Position numbers and translations under genes: made by a program. A model generated the notes under the pieces. The model was not told the DNA's origin. It saw nothing but the letters and a program-made list of their open reading frames with translations, and made no database searches. Positions 1-7,720 of a stretch of 21,198 bases of DNA are shown here, piece after piece. Within the stretch, counting starts at the first letter, position 1. Every line of letters begins with the position of its first letter. Origin of the DNA: Tritrichomonas foetus (lineage: Eukaryota > Parabasalia > Tritrichomonadida > Tritrichomonadidae); contig MLAK01001318.1 of NCBI GenBank assembly GCA_001839685.1, forward strand, positions 1 through 21,198, written 5' to 3'.

Positions 1-759
1 TTTTTTAGTCAAGTATACAAATATTTGACAAGATATTTAGGTTTTTAAGTAAAAATTAATTTCTATCTGTAACGTACAGAAGGTGAATTTTAGTGATTAC
101 TTATATTGAAAAATTGAGAGTTTGGATACAAGAAAAACACTTCACCAGAAAATGCCCTCACAATTTTTTTGAAAACGCTATTATAAAAAAGTTCAGCCCT
201 AGATACAAGAAAAACACTTCACCAGAAAATGCCCTCACAATTTTTTTGAAAACGCTATTATAAAAAAGTTCAGCCCTATTTAAAACTGGTTTTATGATTT
301 CTGAAAAGGTTTACAGTGATATATTCATTATTTATGAAGATAATGATCTTTTGGATGTATGGATTTTTCTCTTTCTAATGGATGCAAATGAGTAAATAAT
401 GATAAAGCAAGCGTATATTCGAACGTTGAATCTTCTTGTTGAATTATTAATTTCATCTTTTTTTTTCATGTCAATAACAAGTTTTTACATTTTAATATCT
501 ACATTTCACTCTAACAACTAATCTAAAAGTGTAATATGGAACTCTTACACTTTTTACTGTCGACATTTCCAAATGAATATGAGATAATAATTTTTACGGA
601 ATAGAAAGAATCCAACTTATTATAAAGTTGGTTGGTTAGCATATATTATCAATAAGAATTATATAGCATCACCATAGATGAAAAAAAGAGAAATTTGGAG
701 ACCGTTTATTTTATAGTAAAAATGGTGTCAAAACGGTTTTGGTCGGCCTTTGATATCCA
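1..759. other. Left-edge intergenic region upstream of RPL39
   Basis: I see no convincing gene here. It is AT-rich, with a perfect two-copy 77-bp tandem duplication (listed separately), a 33-codon reading frame on the plus strand at 294-395 with no recognisable motif, and a small inverted repeat at 612-631 (7-bp arms CCAACTT/AAGTTGG, 6-bp loop). The last few dozen bases should hold the promoter and transcription start of the RPL39 gene that begins at 760, but I cannot place them with certainty. Confidence 0.6.
125..278. repeat. Perfect 77-bp tandem duplication, two copies
   Basis: Two identical 77-bp units lie head to tail at 125-201 and 202-278. Each starts GATACAAGAAAAAC and ends GTTCAGCCCTA. 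No mismatch is visible between them, so the duplication is recent or is an assembly artefact. Each unit carries one AAAAAGTT (186-193 and 263-270), a word that also recurs in other intergenic regions of this window. No coding role is apparent. Confidence 0.95.
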
Positions 760-915
760 ATGACGGCCCATAAGACTTTCCGTACAAAACGCACACTTGC
801 AAAGAAAATCAAGCAGAATCGCCCAATGCCACAGTTCATTCGCCAAATGACAGGTGTTCGCCATATTCAGAATCCAATGCGCCGTCACTGGAGGCGCAGG
901 AAGCTTAACATCTAA
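760..915 (+). CDS. RPL39: Ribosomal protein eL39 (L39e)
   Basis: The reading frame encodes 51 residues, exactly the usual length of eukaryotic L39, a tiny basic protein of the large ribosomal subunit that lines the end of the peptide exit tunnel. It starts [20 protein letters not shown], matching the family pattern of SHKTFR followed by LAKK-KQNRP. It continues with [13 protein letters not shown] and ends with the diagnostic [11 protein letters not shown]. It has no intron. An upstream ATG at 722 opens a 13-codon frame whose TGA (761-763) overlaps this start as ATGA, so either transcription starts after 724 or this is a real upstream ORF. The gene stands alone and converges on the GCN5-like gene. 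The identification is secure. It is too short for simple ORF cut-offs and an opposite-strand frame masks it. Confidence 0.96.
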   Translation: MTAHKTFRTKRTLAKKIKQNRPMPQFIRQMTGVRHIQNPMRRHWRRRKLNI

Positions 916-1461
916 GCAAATTTAATTCTAATAATACTTAAAGTGACAATTACATTCATAATTCCGAATTTCTTCCTCTTTTTTTTTATTATTTATTTTT
1001 TTCCTTCATCGATTTTTAACGGCTAACGAACTATCTCGAGAATACGTTTCGTTTCTAAGTCGCAGTTATTTGCTTGATGGCTTGTTGCTGCCAAAAGAAA
1101 AATCGATATTTTTATAGTCGATATCGATCACTCTGACCAAACAGTTCCTTGACTTTAAAATGATTGTTTCATATCATATGTATCATAATCTGCAGTATTT
1201 TCATGAAATATAAATCAAACCACAATTGAATATAATAACAATTCGACACAAGAACTTTTTTCGTATCGTTTAACGAAAAACCAACTTCTTTTAAGTCATT
1301 TCTTGAGAATTTCACAGTATAAAGTAAATCAAAAATCAGAAAAATAAATCAAAAATCAAAAAAATAAATCAAAAATCAGAAAAATAAATCAAAAATCAAA
1401 AAAATAAATCAAAAATCAGAAAAATAAATCAAAAATCAAACTTTATATAATATTAATATAA
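916..1461. other. Intergenic region between convergent RPL39 and GCN5 genes
   Basis: This stretch holds the 3' ends of two convergent genes, an inverted repeat of ATCGATAT (1102-1109) and ATATCGAT (1121-1128) around an 11-base loop, and the 20-bp minisatellite at 1324-1440. No reading frame here looks coding. For the minus-strand gene, TATAAAG lies about 15-20 bases past its stop and may serve as a polyadenylation-type signal. Confidence 0.6.
1324..1440. repeat. 20-bp minisatellite with alternating A/G variant (40-bp higher-order unit)
   Basis: About six copies of a 20-bp unit, TAAATCAAAAATCARAAAAA, run without a break. The variable base alternates strictly G, A, G, A, G, A, so the true repeat is a 40-bp dimer present three times. 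The array starts just past the 3' end of the GCN5-like gene (stop at 1462-1464) and probably lies in or just beyond its 3' untranslated region. Confidence 0.95.
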
Positions 1462-2628
1462 TTAATAAGGACAATCCGGAAACTCTTGGTTATACAACTG
1501 TCTAAACTTCTGCATGCATTGTGTTGCAATTCTGTAGTAGGTTGTATCCGCAGAATTGAAGGTTTTACAGTTCTCTATCATCAACGAAAAGTCAGCGGCG
1601 AAAGATTCTGGCCTTTTATAATAATCTTTGAATCTTTTTAACCTTCTTTCCATGGTCAAAAAGTCCATTGGATGTAGGATTGTTTCAAAATATGTCGGAG
1701 CGATTTCTTCTGTCACTGGTTTCTGAAAAACTGCACCAAATCGTTCATCCTTTTGTAAATCATGTAAAATTTTAGATAACTTCTCTTTAATATGCGCCAT
1801 ATTTTCTTCGTAGTCTTGGACAAGCCTATCTTCTTCTTTTCTTCTCTCTTTCGCGTCTGTGTATTCCACTACCTCAGTTAGTGGCTTATTCAAAAAAGTC
1901 GGTTTTTGTGGATAAGGTGCGAATTTATCGGTGTCTTTGAAAAATGGCGAAAATCCAGTTTTTCCAATTTTTTCTTCAGTAAATGAAATTTGGTTGTTGA
2001 TTGTTGACATAAAGTTCATATAATCAACGTCGTCATATATTTTGCAATGAACCAGGGTTACTCCCTCGTAGTCCTTAATTCTTCCGACCCACCTTTTTGG
2101 ATCCATGTTTATGGCCTTGTCGTTGAATCCCTGCTTTTTGAAGTAGACGACGGCCTCGTTGTCGGCGCAAGTCAAAATGTCGTAAATTTCTTCGATTTGG
2201 ATGGCTGACTTTAAGTAATTCATAGCTAACCGTCCATAACCGCGTGACTGGAGGGTCGATTCGACTGCGCAAAATACAATCTCGATGAAATTTTCTTGAT
2301 AGAATACGCGAGAACAAATGGCGCCGTTAACAATACCTTTGTGCAGAATCATAACTGTGATCGCATTGTAGTCGAAAACAAGGCGGGCGACATATTCTGA
2401 ACCCATATTCGGCAACTGTCTGGAAAAAATGTTTTTCGAGTCGTTTAAAAACATCAAAAGCTGGGGATGAGCGTGGCTAAAATTACGGACAAACTTTAAT
2501 TGGGCATCATTGTAAAATTCGTTGGAATGTTTGGCGGGTTTCGGTTTTGTCCACAAGCGAGAAACATGGCGAAGACCTGGATTAATGCGCATGTTGGTGA
2601 AATGGGGCTCGCGCGAAAACCAGGACAT
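1462..2628 (-). CDS. GCN5: GCN5-type histone acetyltransferase with bromodomain
   Basis: This 388-residue protein has the two-part GCN5/PCAF core: an N-terminal GNAT acetyltransferase fold and a C-terminal bromodomain. It should acetylate histone tails (mainly H3) in a SAGA/ADA-like nuclear complex, using acetyl-CoA. The GNAT part spans about residues 50-200. It contains FIEIVFCAVES (E116 aligns with the catalytic Glu), the acetyl-CoA loop QSRGYG (127-132), LTCADNEAVVYFKKQGF and RIKDYEGVTLVHC. The bromodomain (about 283-382) has the ILHPMDFLTM loop and N358 in CKTFNSA, the usual acetyl-lysine-binding Asn. Lysine- and glutamate-rich sequence (about 255-285) links the domains. It lacks the long PCAF-homology N-terminus of animal GCN5 and resembles yeast or ciliate forms in length. 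The ATG at 2626-2628 is the first in frame. The gene is unbroken; the identification is firm. Confidence 0.96.
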   Translation of the reverse strand: MSWFSREPHFTNMRINPGLRHVSRLWTKPKPAKHSNEFYNDAQLKFVRNFSHAHPQLLMFLNDSKNIFSRQLPNMGSEYVARLVFDYNAITVMILHKGIVNGAICSRVFYQENFIEIVFCAVESTLQSRGYGRLAMNYLKSAIQIEEIYDILTCADNEAVVYFKKQGFNDKAINMDPKRWVGRIKDYEGVTLVHCKIYDDVDYMNFMSTINNQISFTEEKIGKTGFSPFFKDTDKFAPYPQKPTFLNKPLTEVVEYTDAKERRKEEDRLVQDYEENMAHIKEKLSKILHDLQKDERFGAVFQKPVTEEIAPTYFETILHPMDFLTMERRLKRFKDYYKRPESFAADFSLMIENCKTFNSADTTYYRIATQCMQKFRQLYNQEFPDCPY

Positions 2629-2966
2629 TTTTTAGCCGCAGATATTTTGCGAAAATTTTAAGGTTAATTTACTAAACACAGTTGGTCAAATATTTGTTAC
2701 AATCAATTTCATTTTTTCAATATTTATTTAGCCACCCCTCTCACACAACTCGCTAGTATTATATTAATTCATTAAATCTGGATCATAATCAATTAGATGA
2801 TCGATCATTGGAAATTAGATTTATACTGAAGAATGGGCGAAAAAAATTCCTTATAAGTATATAATTTGTGATGATTTGTTTGGGTTTACTAAAAATATTT
2901 TTTTATACATCTATTTATATATATATTACACTGAAACAAGCAATTAATTATAATTTCATCAAAATG
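2629..2966. other. Intergenic region upstream of the GCN5-like gene
   Basis: AT-rich DNA lies between the 3' end of the ARM-like gene and the start of the GCN5-like gene, which are in the same orientation. It must hold the GCN5 promoter. I see neither the TCAGA nor the AAAAAGTT motif noted near other genes, and no coding sequence. Confidence 0.5.
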
Positions 2967-4391
2967 TTAAGTAAATTGAAGTTCTGGAATAAAAGATCGA
3001 ATTAAAATTGCCATTGCTGCAACTTTTTCATTTTGATGTAAAGTGTAATGGTCAATGATTGAAACTCCATCACATAATCTCATAATTTCATTTAGAATAT
3101 CAATAATTCCTCTATTATTTCCGGTTTCATATAAAATGCTAAGTGCTCTTATTATTCTTTCAGCATATTCATTTGAGTCATCATCAAGTAAATTCAAAAA
3201 AATATCAAAACAGCCTTGCGTAAAATATATGTCAGGAATTGAGGAATTTCCATGAAATACAACGCATGTTGCAATTAGATTAATTAAAGTAGATTTGACT
3301 ACATAATCAAAAATACCGGAATTTATTAAACTTATCAAAATATTTAAAAAATTATGTTCATAAAGGAAATCCAAAAGTCCATCTTTTTCCGTTTCTATAA
3401 TTTCTTTTAAACTTTCACAAATATCATCTGTTGTTCCGGTTTCTGGAGGTAATTCCAGCATTATTACTATTTTTAATATGATACAATAAGTATCAGGAAT
3501 GTCTAAATAGTAAAATAATGCAATTATTCGAGAAACCATAACTTTCTCCTGATAAATATCTTGCACATCAAAATAACGGTTAAGGCATTCATGAATCGAC
3601 AATTTCATAATATTTTCTTTTTTATATTCATTAGGAATATTTTTATCAGAGCAAAATAAATATATTATTTCTAAAGCACGTAAATGTGCTTTATCTAGAC
3701 ATATTTCTTTAGAAATTGTTGATAAAATAACTCTTTGAGCCATTTCAAGAAAAAGGGGAAATAAATCTTTTTCAATGGAAAAATAAGGTTGTGTATATAG
3801 TTGATTGATTAAAAACATCACTTGTTTAAAACATTTTGGTTCCATTTTGGCATTTGCTATATTTACCAAATGGCGAATATTAATAAAAACTTGAAGTGAT
3901 TTGATAATTTCTTCATTTTGACTTTTTTTCATGTGATAAAGCAGATTTCCGATTCCATTAAATATTGGAGGTAAAAATGGTTTGTTTTCGTATAATTCCC
4001 ATTTATTTAAAATATAATCAATGCTAGTTAAATAACCATTGTTTATCAAATATAGAATTGAGTTCGGAAAAGCAGCGACAATTGTTGATAAACAAATATA
4101 AGCATATTTTCTTAATTTATTGTCGTAAGAGTAGTATGTGTAAGTAAGTAATAAAGTAAATGTTTTATATTTAAAAAAAATATTTAATTCATTTATTCTT
4201 TTGTAATTTTTTTGAATAAAAAGGTTAAATTTTTCTAGAATTGATTTTGTATGTAGATCATTATTTACTTTTTCAGTATTACTCAAACTCTCTAATAACT
4301 CTATAAAAGTAAAATAATCTGTTGGTGATGATTCAATTGCAGAAATTGTTGTTTCATTAGGAATCAATGATGACACATCACAGTATGGCAT
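2967..4391 (-). CDS. Helical ARM/HEAT-repeat-like protein of unknown function
   Basis: I do not recognise a named family. From the first in-frame ATG (4389-4391) the protein is 474 residues, almost wholly alpha-helical by eye. It has repeated 35-45-residue blocks of leucine/isoleucine-rich helices, for example IRHLVNIANAKMEPKCFKQV, YAERIIRALSILYETGNN and a closing NEKVAAMAILIRSFIPEL, as in armadillo or HEAT solenoids. Such solenoids bind other proteins or peptides. There is no signal peptide, membrane segment or catalytic motif. The frame stays open for 20 codons upstream of this ATG, back to a TTG at 4449-4451, with protein-like content (SELPLPTSEL), but no ATG is present before an upstream TAA. 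The true start may lie across an unrecognised intron or frameshift. The sequence is more AT-rich than the neighbouring GCN5 gene. A lineage-specific ARM protein is the best guess. Confidence 0.7.
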   Translation of the reverse strand: MPYCDVSSLIPNETTISAIESSPTDYFTFIELLESLSNTEKVNNDLHTKSILEKFNLFIQKNYKRINELNIFFKYKTFTLLLTYTYYSYDNKLRKYAYICLSTIVAAFPNSILYLINNGYLTSIDYILNKWELYENKPFLPPIFNGIGNLLYHMKKSQNEEIIKSLQVFINIRHLVNIANAKMEPKCFKQVMFLINQLYTQPYFSIEKDLFPLFLEMAQRVILSTISKEICLDKAHLRALEIIYLFCSDKNIPNEYKKENIMKLSIHECLNRYFDVQDIYQEKVMVSRIIALFYYLDIPDTYCIILKIVIMLELPPETGTTDDICESLKEIIETEKDGLLDFLYEHNFLNILISLINSGIFDYVVKSTLINLIATCVVFHGNSSIPDIYFTQGCFDIFLNLLDDDSNEYAERIIRALSILYETGNNRGIIDILNEIMRLCDGVSIIDHYTLHQNEKVAAMAILIRSFIPELQFT

Positions 4392-4637
4392 ATCAGAATC
4401 ATTTATTAACTCGCTTGTTGGTAAGGGAAGCTCACTTTTTTTATAATCCAAAAGATATGACTGACACTGACCATTTTAACACACAAAATTCTAGAAACTT
4501 GAATAAGGTTGGAGTTTTCAAACAAACGATGAAAATTTGAAAGAAAATGGCCATATATAATCATAATTAATTCTATGATGAGGATGTTGTAGACCAAATA
4601 TATTGTGAATTGGAGGACATAAGAGCTCTCAAAAATT

Positions 4638-4642
4638 TCAGA
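4638..4642 (+). promoter_or_regulatory. TCAGA candidate initiator before SAM50-like gene
   Basis: TCAGA within TTTCAGATAAATC ends 17 bases before the ATG. The trichomonad Inr begins with TCA and lies very close to the start codon; the following G departs from the T. vaginalis consensus (pyrimidine). The assignment rests on position and recurrence at other genes here. Confidence 0.35.
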
Positions 4643-4659
4643 TAAATCAATTTTTCTAA

Positions 4660-5907
4660 ATGGAGAGATTTAGGAATAAAATAGTCAATTTCGATACTAT
4701 TCCCGATTGGTTCCCGAAAGAAAAGTTCAAAGATTATATACGCAAAGAATACGCAACAAAAAATCTCACTTTGGCCCAAGAAGACCTTTTTTTTAAAGAT
4801 ATATCGCAGAGACTAAACAATCTCAACTTTGGTAAAGAATTTCGCGTTTACAAGCAAAGGTCAAAACTTCTTCCTTTTTGGTCAACAGTTCGAACGACAG
4901 GCAAGACACGGAATTCATTCACTCCAATGAAATTTGGCGTCAATATCAGCAATTGGGGATTCGATTTCAGTTGCGGTCAAAGTGCGGATATAAACACGGT
5001 TGAATTTGAATCATCATATTACCTTTTCAAGTCAGGTTCAGTTGCAATTAAATATTCAACGCCATTATTGAATTATCCAAACTTTTCGAAACAGTGCATA
5101 TATCCAATCTTTTCCACTAAAGTTTTGTACAATCGTAAAGAATTCAATGAGCAAATTATTAAATGTCGTGGTGTTGAATCATCAATCACAAATCCAAATT
5201 CAACTTTATCGTTTACATTATTTGGTCACTTCATTAATTATAAACTAACACATGACCATAAACCAATATTTGATAAAGAATGTTTACCATTTTTCAATAT
5301 AGCTGCGAAAATTGATCATAATTTCCAAATTTCAAACAAATTTTTGTTAATTGGAAAAACTTTTACTAAAATATTAATGGAACCTGGTATTGTTATTGAA
5401 AGAGAAAGAATTTTCCCAATGATGACGAATAGATTTCAAATAAAAATGAATTTACCATTTAATGGTGTTATTCACCTTGATAGTGGTTTTATTCTCACGC
5501 AAAATGATTCAAAAATTCCACTCTGTAAAAGATTTCATGTTGGTGGTGTTCCAACAATGCGTGGGATTCGAATGAATGAATTTTCACCAAAAATTGATGA
5601 AATTCCTTGTGGTTCTGATTCTTTCTTTTCTGTTGGTGTGAATCAAATTCTTCCTTTTCATTATTTTGTTGATCCTCGTTTAAAGGGACATGTTTTCGTG
5701 AATGGTGGAATCTCTAGGCTTGCGCAAAAAGATGAATTAAATAAAATAGATTTTTCTTACTTTTTGAGTTACGGCGCTGGAATTATCTTGGAGATTATGG
5801 AAAGGACAATTGAAGTAAATATTGCTTTACCTGCTTCACTTTCACAGGATTTGAAATTGATGATGTTTCAAGTTGGAATTGATTCAACATCATCTGAAAG
5901 AGAATGA
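4660..5907 (+). CDS. SAM50: Sam50/Tob55-like Omp85-family outer-membrane beta-barrel protein
   Basis: This 415-residue protein appears to be the core of a sorting and assembly machinery, which inserts beta-barrel proteins into the outer membrane of mitochondria and related organelles; in a trichomonad that is the hydrogenosome. The key evidence is RFHVGGVPTMRGIRMNEFSP (291-310). It matches the family hallmark G-G-x-x-x-x-RG(F/I) of the barrel-lumen loop. The stretch is followed by paired amphipathic strands and a C-terminal strand (LKLMMFQVGID) that could act as the beta-signal. Residues 90-280 alternate hydrophobic and polar residues, as barrel strands do. The region before the barrel is only about 70-80 residues, so at most one degenerate POTRA domain fits. 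There is no cleavable signal peptide, as expected for mitochondrial Sam50. The ATG lies 20 bases after a TCAGA motif. It is divergent from the ARM-like gene. Confidence 0.88.
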   Translation: MERFRNKIVNFDTIPDWFPKEKFKDYIRKEYATKNLTLAQEDLFFKDISQRLNNLNFGKEFRVYKQRSKLLPFWSTVRTTGKTRNSFTPMKFGVNISNWGFDFSCGQSADINTVEFESSYYLFKSGSVAIKYSTPLLNYPNFSKQCIYPIFSTKVLYNRKEFNEQIIKCRGVESSITNPNSTLSFTLFGHFINYKLTHDHKPIFDKECLPFFNIAAKIDHNFQISNKFLLIGKTFTKILMEPGIVIERERIFPMMTNRFQIKMNLPFNGVIHLDSGFILTQNDSKIPLCKRFHVGGVPTMRGIRMNEFSPKIDEIPCGSDSFFSVGVNQILPFHYFVDPRLKGHVFVNGGISRLAQKDELNKIDFSYFLSYGAGIILEIMERTIEVNIALPASLSQDLKLMMFQVGIDSTSSERE

Positions 5908-6283
5908 AAACCATAACTTTGAATTAGTTTTTGTTGGTTGATGGATTTTGTTTCTTTTCAACAACGAGATTATAAATAGAAAATTGATTTGTTTTCAAAA
6001 TTGAATATTTTTGGATGATTGAATTTTGGCTTGTAGATAAACTGTTTAATAAAAAGAATATTTTTGTAATTATTATTTTATTTTGCTGTTTAAGTGTTTT
6101 TTCATTATTTTTTTGAAAGAGATCATTGTTCCAGATTATCTTAATTTGATTTGAATGATGATATATCTTGACATGACAAATAATCGAAATGCGAGATGAC
6201 ATATAATGAGGAAGAAAATGCCAATATAGAGAATTAAAACGAAAAAGTTTACAATTACATGTAATTTGACTTCATTTAACTTC
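5908..6283. other. Intergenic region between the SAM50-like gene and the protease pseudogene
   Basis: AT-rich sequence with one 92-codon minus-strand frame (5924-6202) from an ATG. Its product is rich in Lys, Asn, Ile and Ser, has no recognisable domain and overlaps the likely 3' end of the SAM50-like transcript, so I treat it as chance. The plus-strand frame of the pseudogene stays open for several codons upstream of its ATG at 6284. One AAAAAGTT word occurs at 6242-6249. Confidence 0.5.
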
Positions 6284-7459
6284 ATGTATCAATCAAATAT
6301 CTCAACAAGAATTCAGTCATTGTCAATAAATACTGGATCAAAAACTATTCTCAAGAACCAAAATAAGAAACAATAGCAGGCGAATTCAAAACTTGCAGCT
6401 CAACAAAATAATCAAATGATTGAAAAGATACTTGGATTGAGGAATCTTGGAAATACTTGTTATATGAACTCAGTGTTACAATGTTTATTATCATTGCCAC
6501 TTTTTACCAACCAATTAAAAAATTTGTAGCAAAATTCGACAAAAACATCTGAAGTGTTGGGTAATTTTTTAAAGTTCACACAAAAGGATTTAACTAATAA
6601 ATATAATCCCAATATAATGAAAAAGATAATGGGCCATAAAAATCATAAATATCAATGGTATATGCAGCAAGATGTGCATGAATGGATACAGTACTTCCTT
6701 AGTTGTATTAATGTAGAAAACTGCTATTCCAGTTTCATCACCCATTCTTGTTAAATTGACATTGAATGATAACACTGTAGATGTAAAAAACATTGTGCTT
6801 GAAAGAATAAAAGACCTTTGGTATCGATATAAACAAAATAAGATAGAATTTATTATAGAAAATGAAATATATTCATTGGAGAAACCAATGTGAAATGAAA
6901 TTATCGATGTAATATAAAGTGATCAAATGGTAGTGGCAAATAGTAGTAGCTTTAAAGACAGAAAAACTTCAATAAGTCATATAGATTGTTCTCTTGATCA
7001 ATTAGTTAAATCCTATTTAATAATATAGCTAAAAAATAGAATGTGACCAATACTACCAAGAATCATGCTCAGAATGTAAAAATAAAATTGTGAAATTCCA
7101 AAAAATTCTAATTATAAGATTCGAATGATTTTTAAAGAATAGATATTTTTTTGAATGAGACAACTCTAAGACGTCGCTTCCTCAAGAATTTAATTATTTA
7201 TCTCAGAAATATGAACTCAGAGCCATTTCTTATCACACTGGATTCCAAAATTGTGGTCATTACACGGCTAGAAGAAAAAGACGAGATCACTGGTTTTATT
7301 TCACCAGAATAGAAAAGTGAATCAGAAAAAAAAGTGAAACTGAAAGAAAACACGAATCAAAGGGAAAATATGGATCCAGAGGAAAATCATGAGCCAGTGA
7401 TGGGAGAAAGTTTTTTCGAACATTTCACGAAGAGATGTGTATTATTTTTTTCTTTCTAA
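6284..7459 (+). pseudogene. Decayed ubiquitin-specific protease (peptidase C19, USP)
   Basis: The parts of a USP deubiquitinase lie in correct order but are broken by stops and frame changes. The Cys box reads LGLRNLGNTCYMNSVLQCL, with the catalytic Cys codon at 6458. It is followed by YMQQDVHEWIQYFLSCI, matching the QQDAHEF motif. Further on are CSLDQLVKSYL, a zinc-ribbon half YQESCSECK, the ILIIRFE strand, and the His box YHTGFQNCGHYTA (His codon at 7258) with WFYF. In-frame stops are at 6374 (TAG), 6527 (TAG), 6891 (TGA), 7026 (TAG), 7126 and 7156 (TGA). The frame changes near 6715-6730, between 7028 and 7039, and near 7320. The intact gene would have cleaved ubiquitin from proteins. Only one CxxC of the usual zinc-binding pair is visible. 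A gap in the finger region is possible. The boundaries are my estimate. Confidence 0.9.
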
Positions 7460-7720
7460 CAATAAGAATCATAAACACTTACACTATATTTTAATGTATA
7501 TTTGATCGAATGGGTAATTTCCTTTCCAAAGAATAATACATGATTGAGTTAAAAATAGAAATAGTGAAATGAATGATACATAAAGCAATTTAAAGAATTC
7601 AAACAATTTTTATTAATATTAATCTATTCTAATTCGCATTACAATTGTTATCTTGACAACTCTTTTTTCAGAATTCATATTTCTTTCATCATCTTTTATT
7701 TGAAAGGTCTGTTGTAAAAT
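7460..7720. other. Gap between the USP pseudogene and the WD40 gene 3' end
   Basis: About 260 bases of AT-rich sequence with no coding frame. It receives the 3' end of the minus-strand WD40 gene, whose stop codon is part of a TAAA word. Confidence 0.5.

Noticed and set aside
612..631. Small hairpin CCAACTT/AAGTTGG
   Set aside because: A 7-bp stem with no following T-run or gene end; eukaryotic context makes a terminator unlikely.
706..888. 60-codon minus-strand reading frame opposite RPL39
   Set aside because: It is the shadow of the secure RPL39 gene on the other strand and has no motif of its own.
2668..2680. ACTAAACACAG, resembling the trichomonad intron branch/3' splice motif
   Set aside because: It is on the plus strand, upstream of a minus-strand gene, deviates from the ACTAACACACAG consensus, and no matching 5' splice site or exon was found.
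5924..6202. 92-codon minus-strand frame beginning with ATG
   Set aside because: Low-complexity Lys/Asn/Ile-rich product with no domain, overlapping the SAM50-like 3' flank; long chance frames do occur in DNA of this composition.
6590..6793. 67-codon minus-strand frame
   Set aside because: It lies opposite the USP pseudogene, whose plus-strand motifs explain the sequence.
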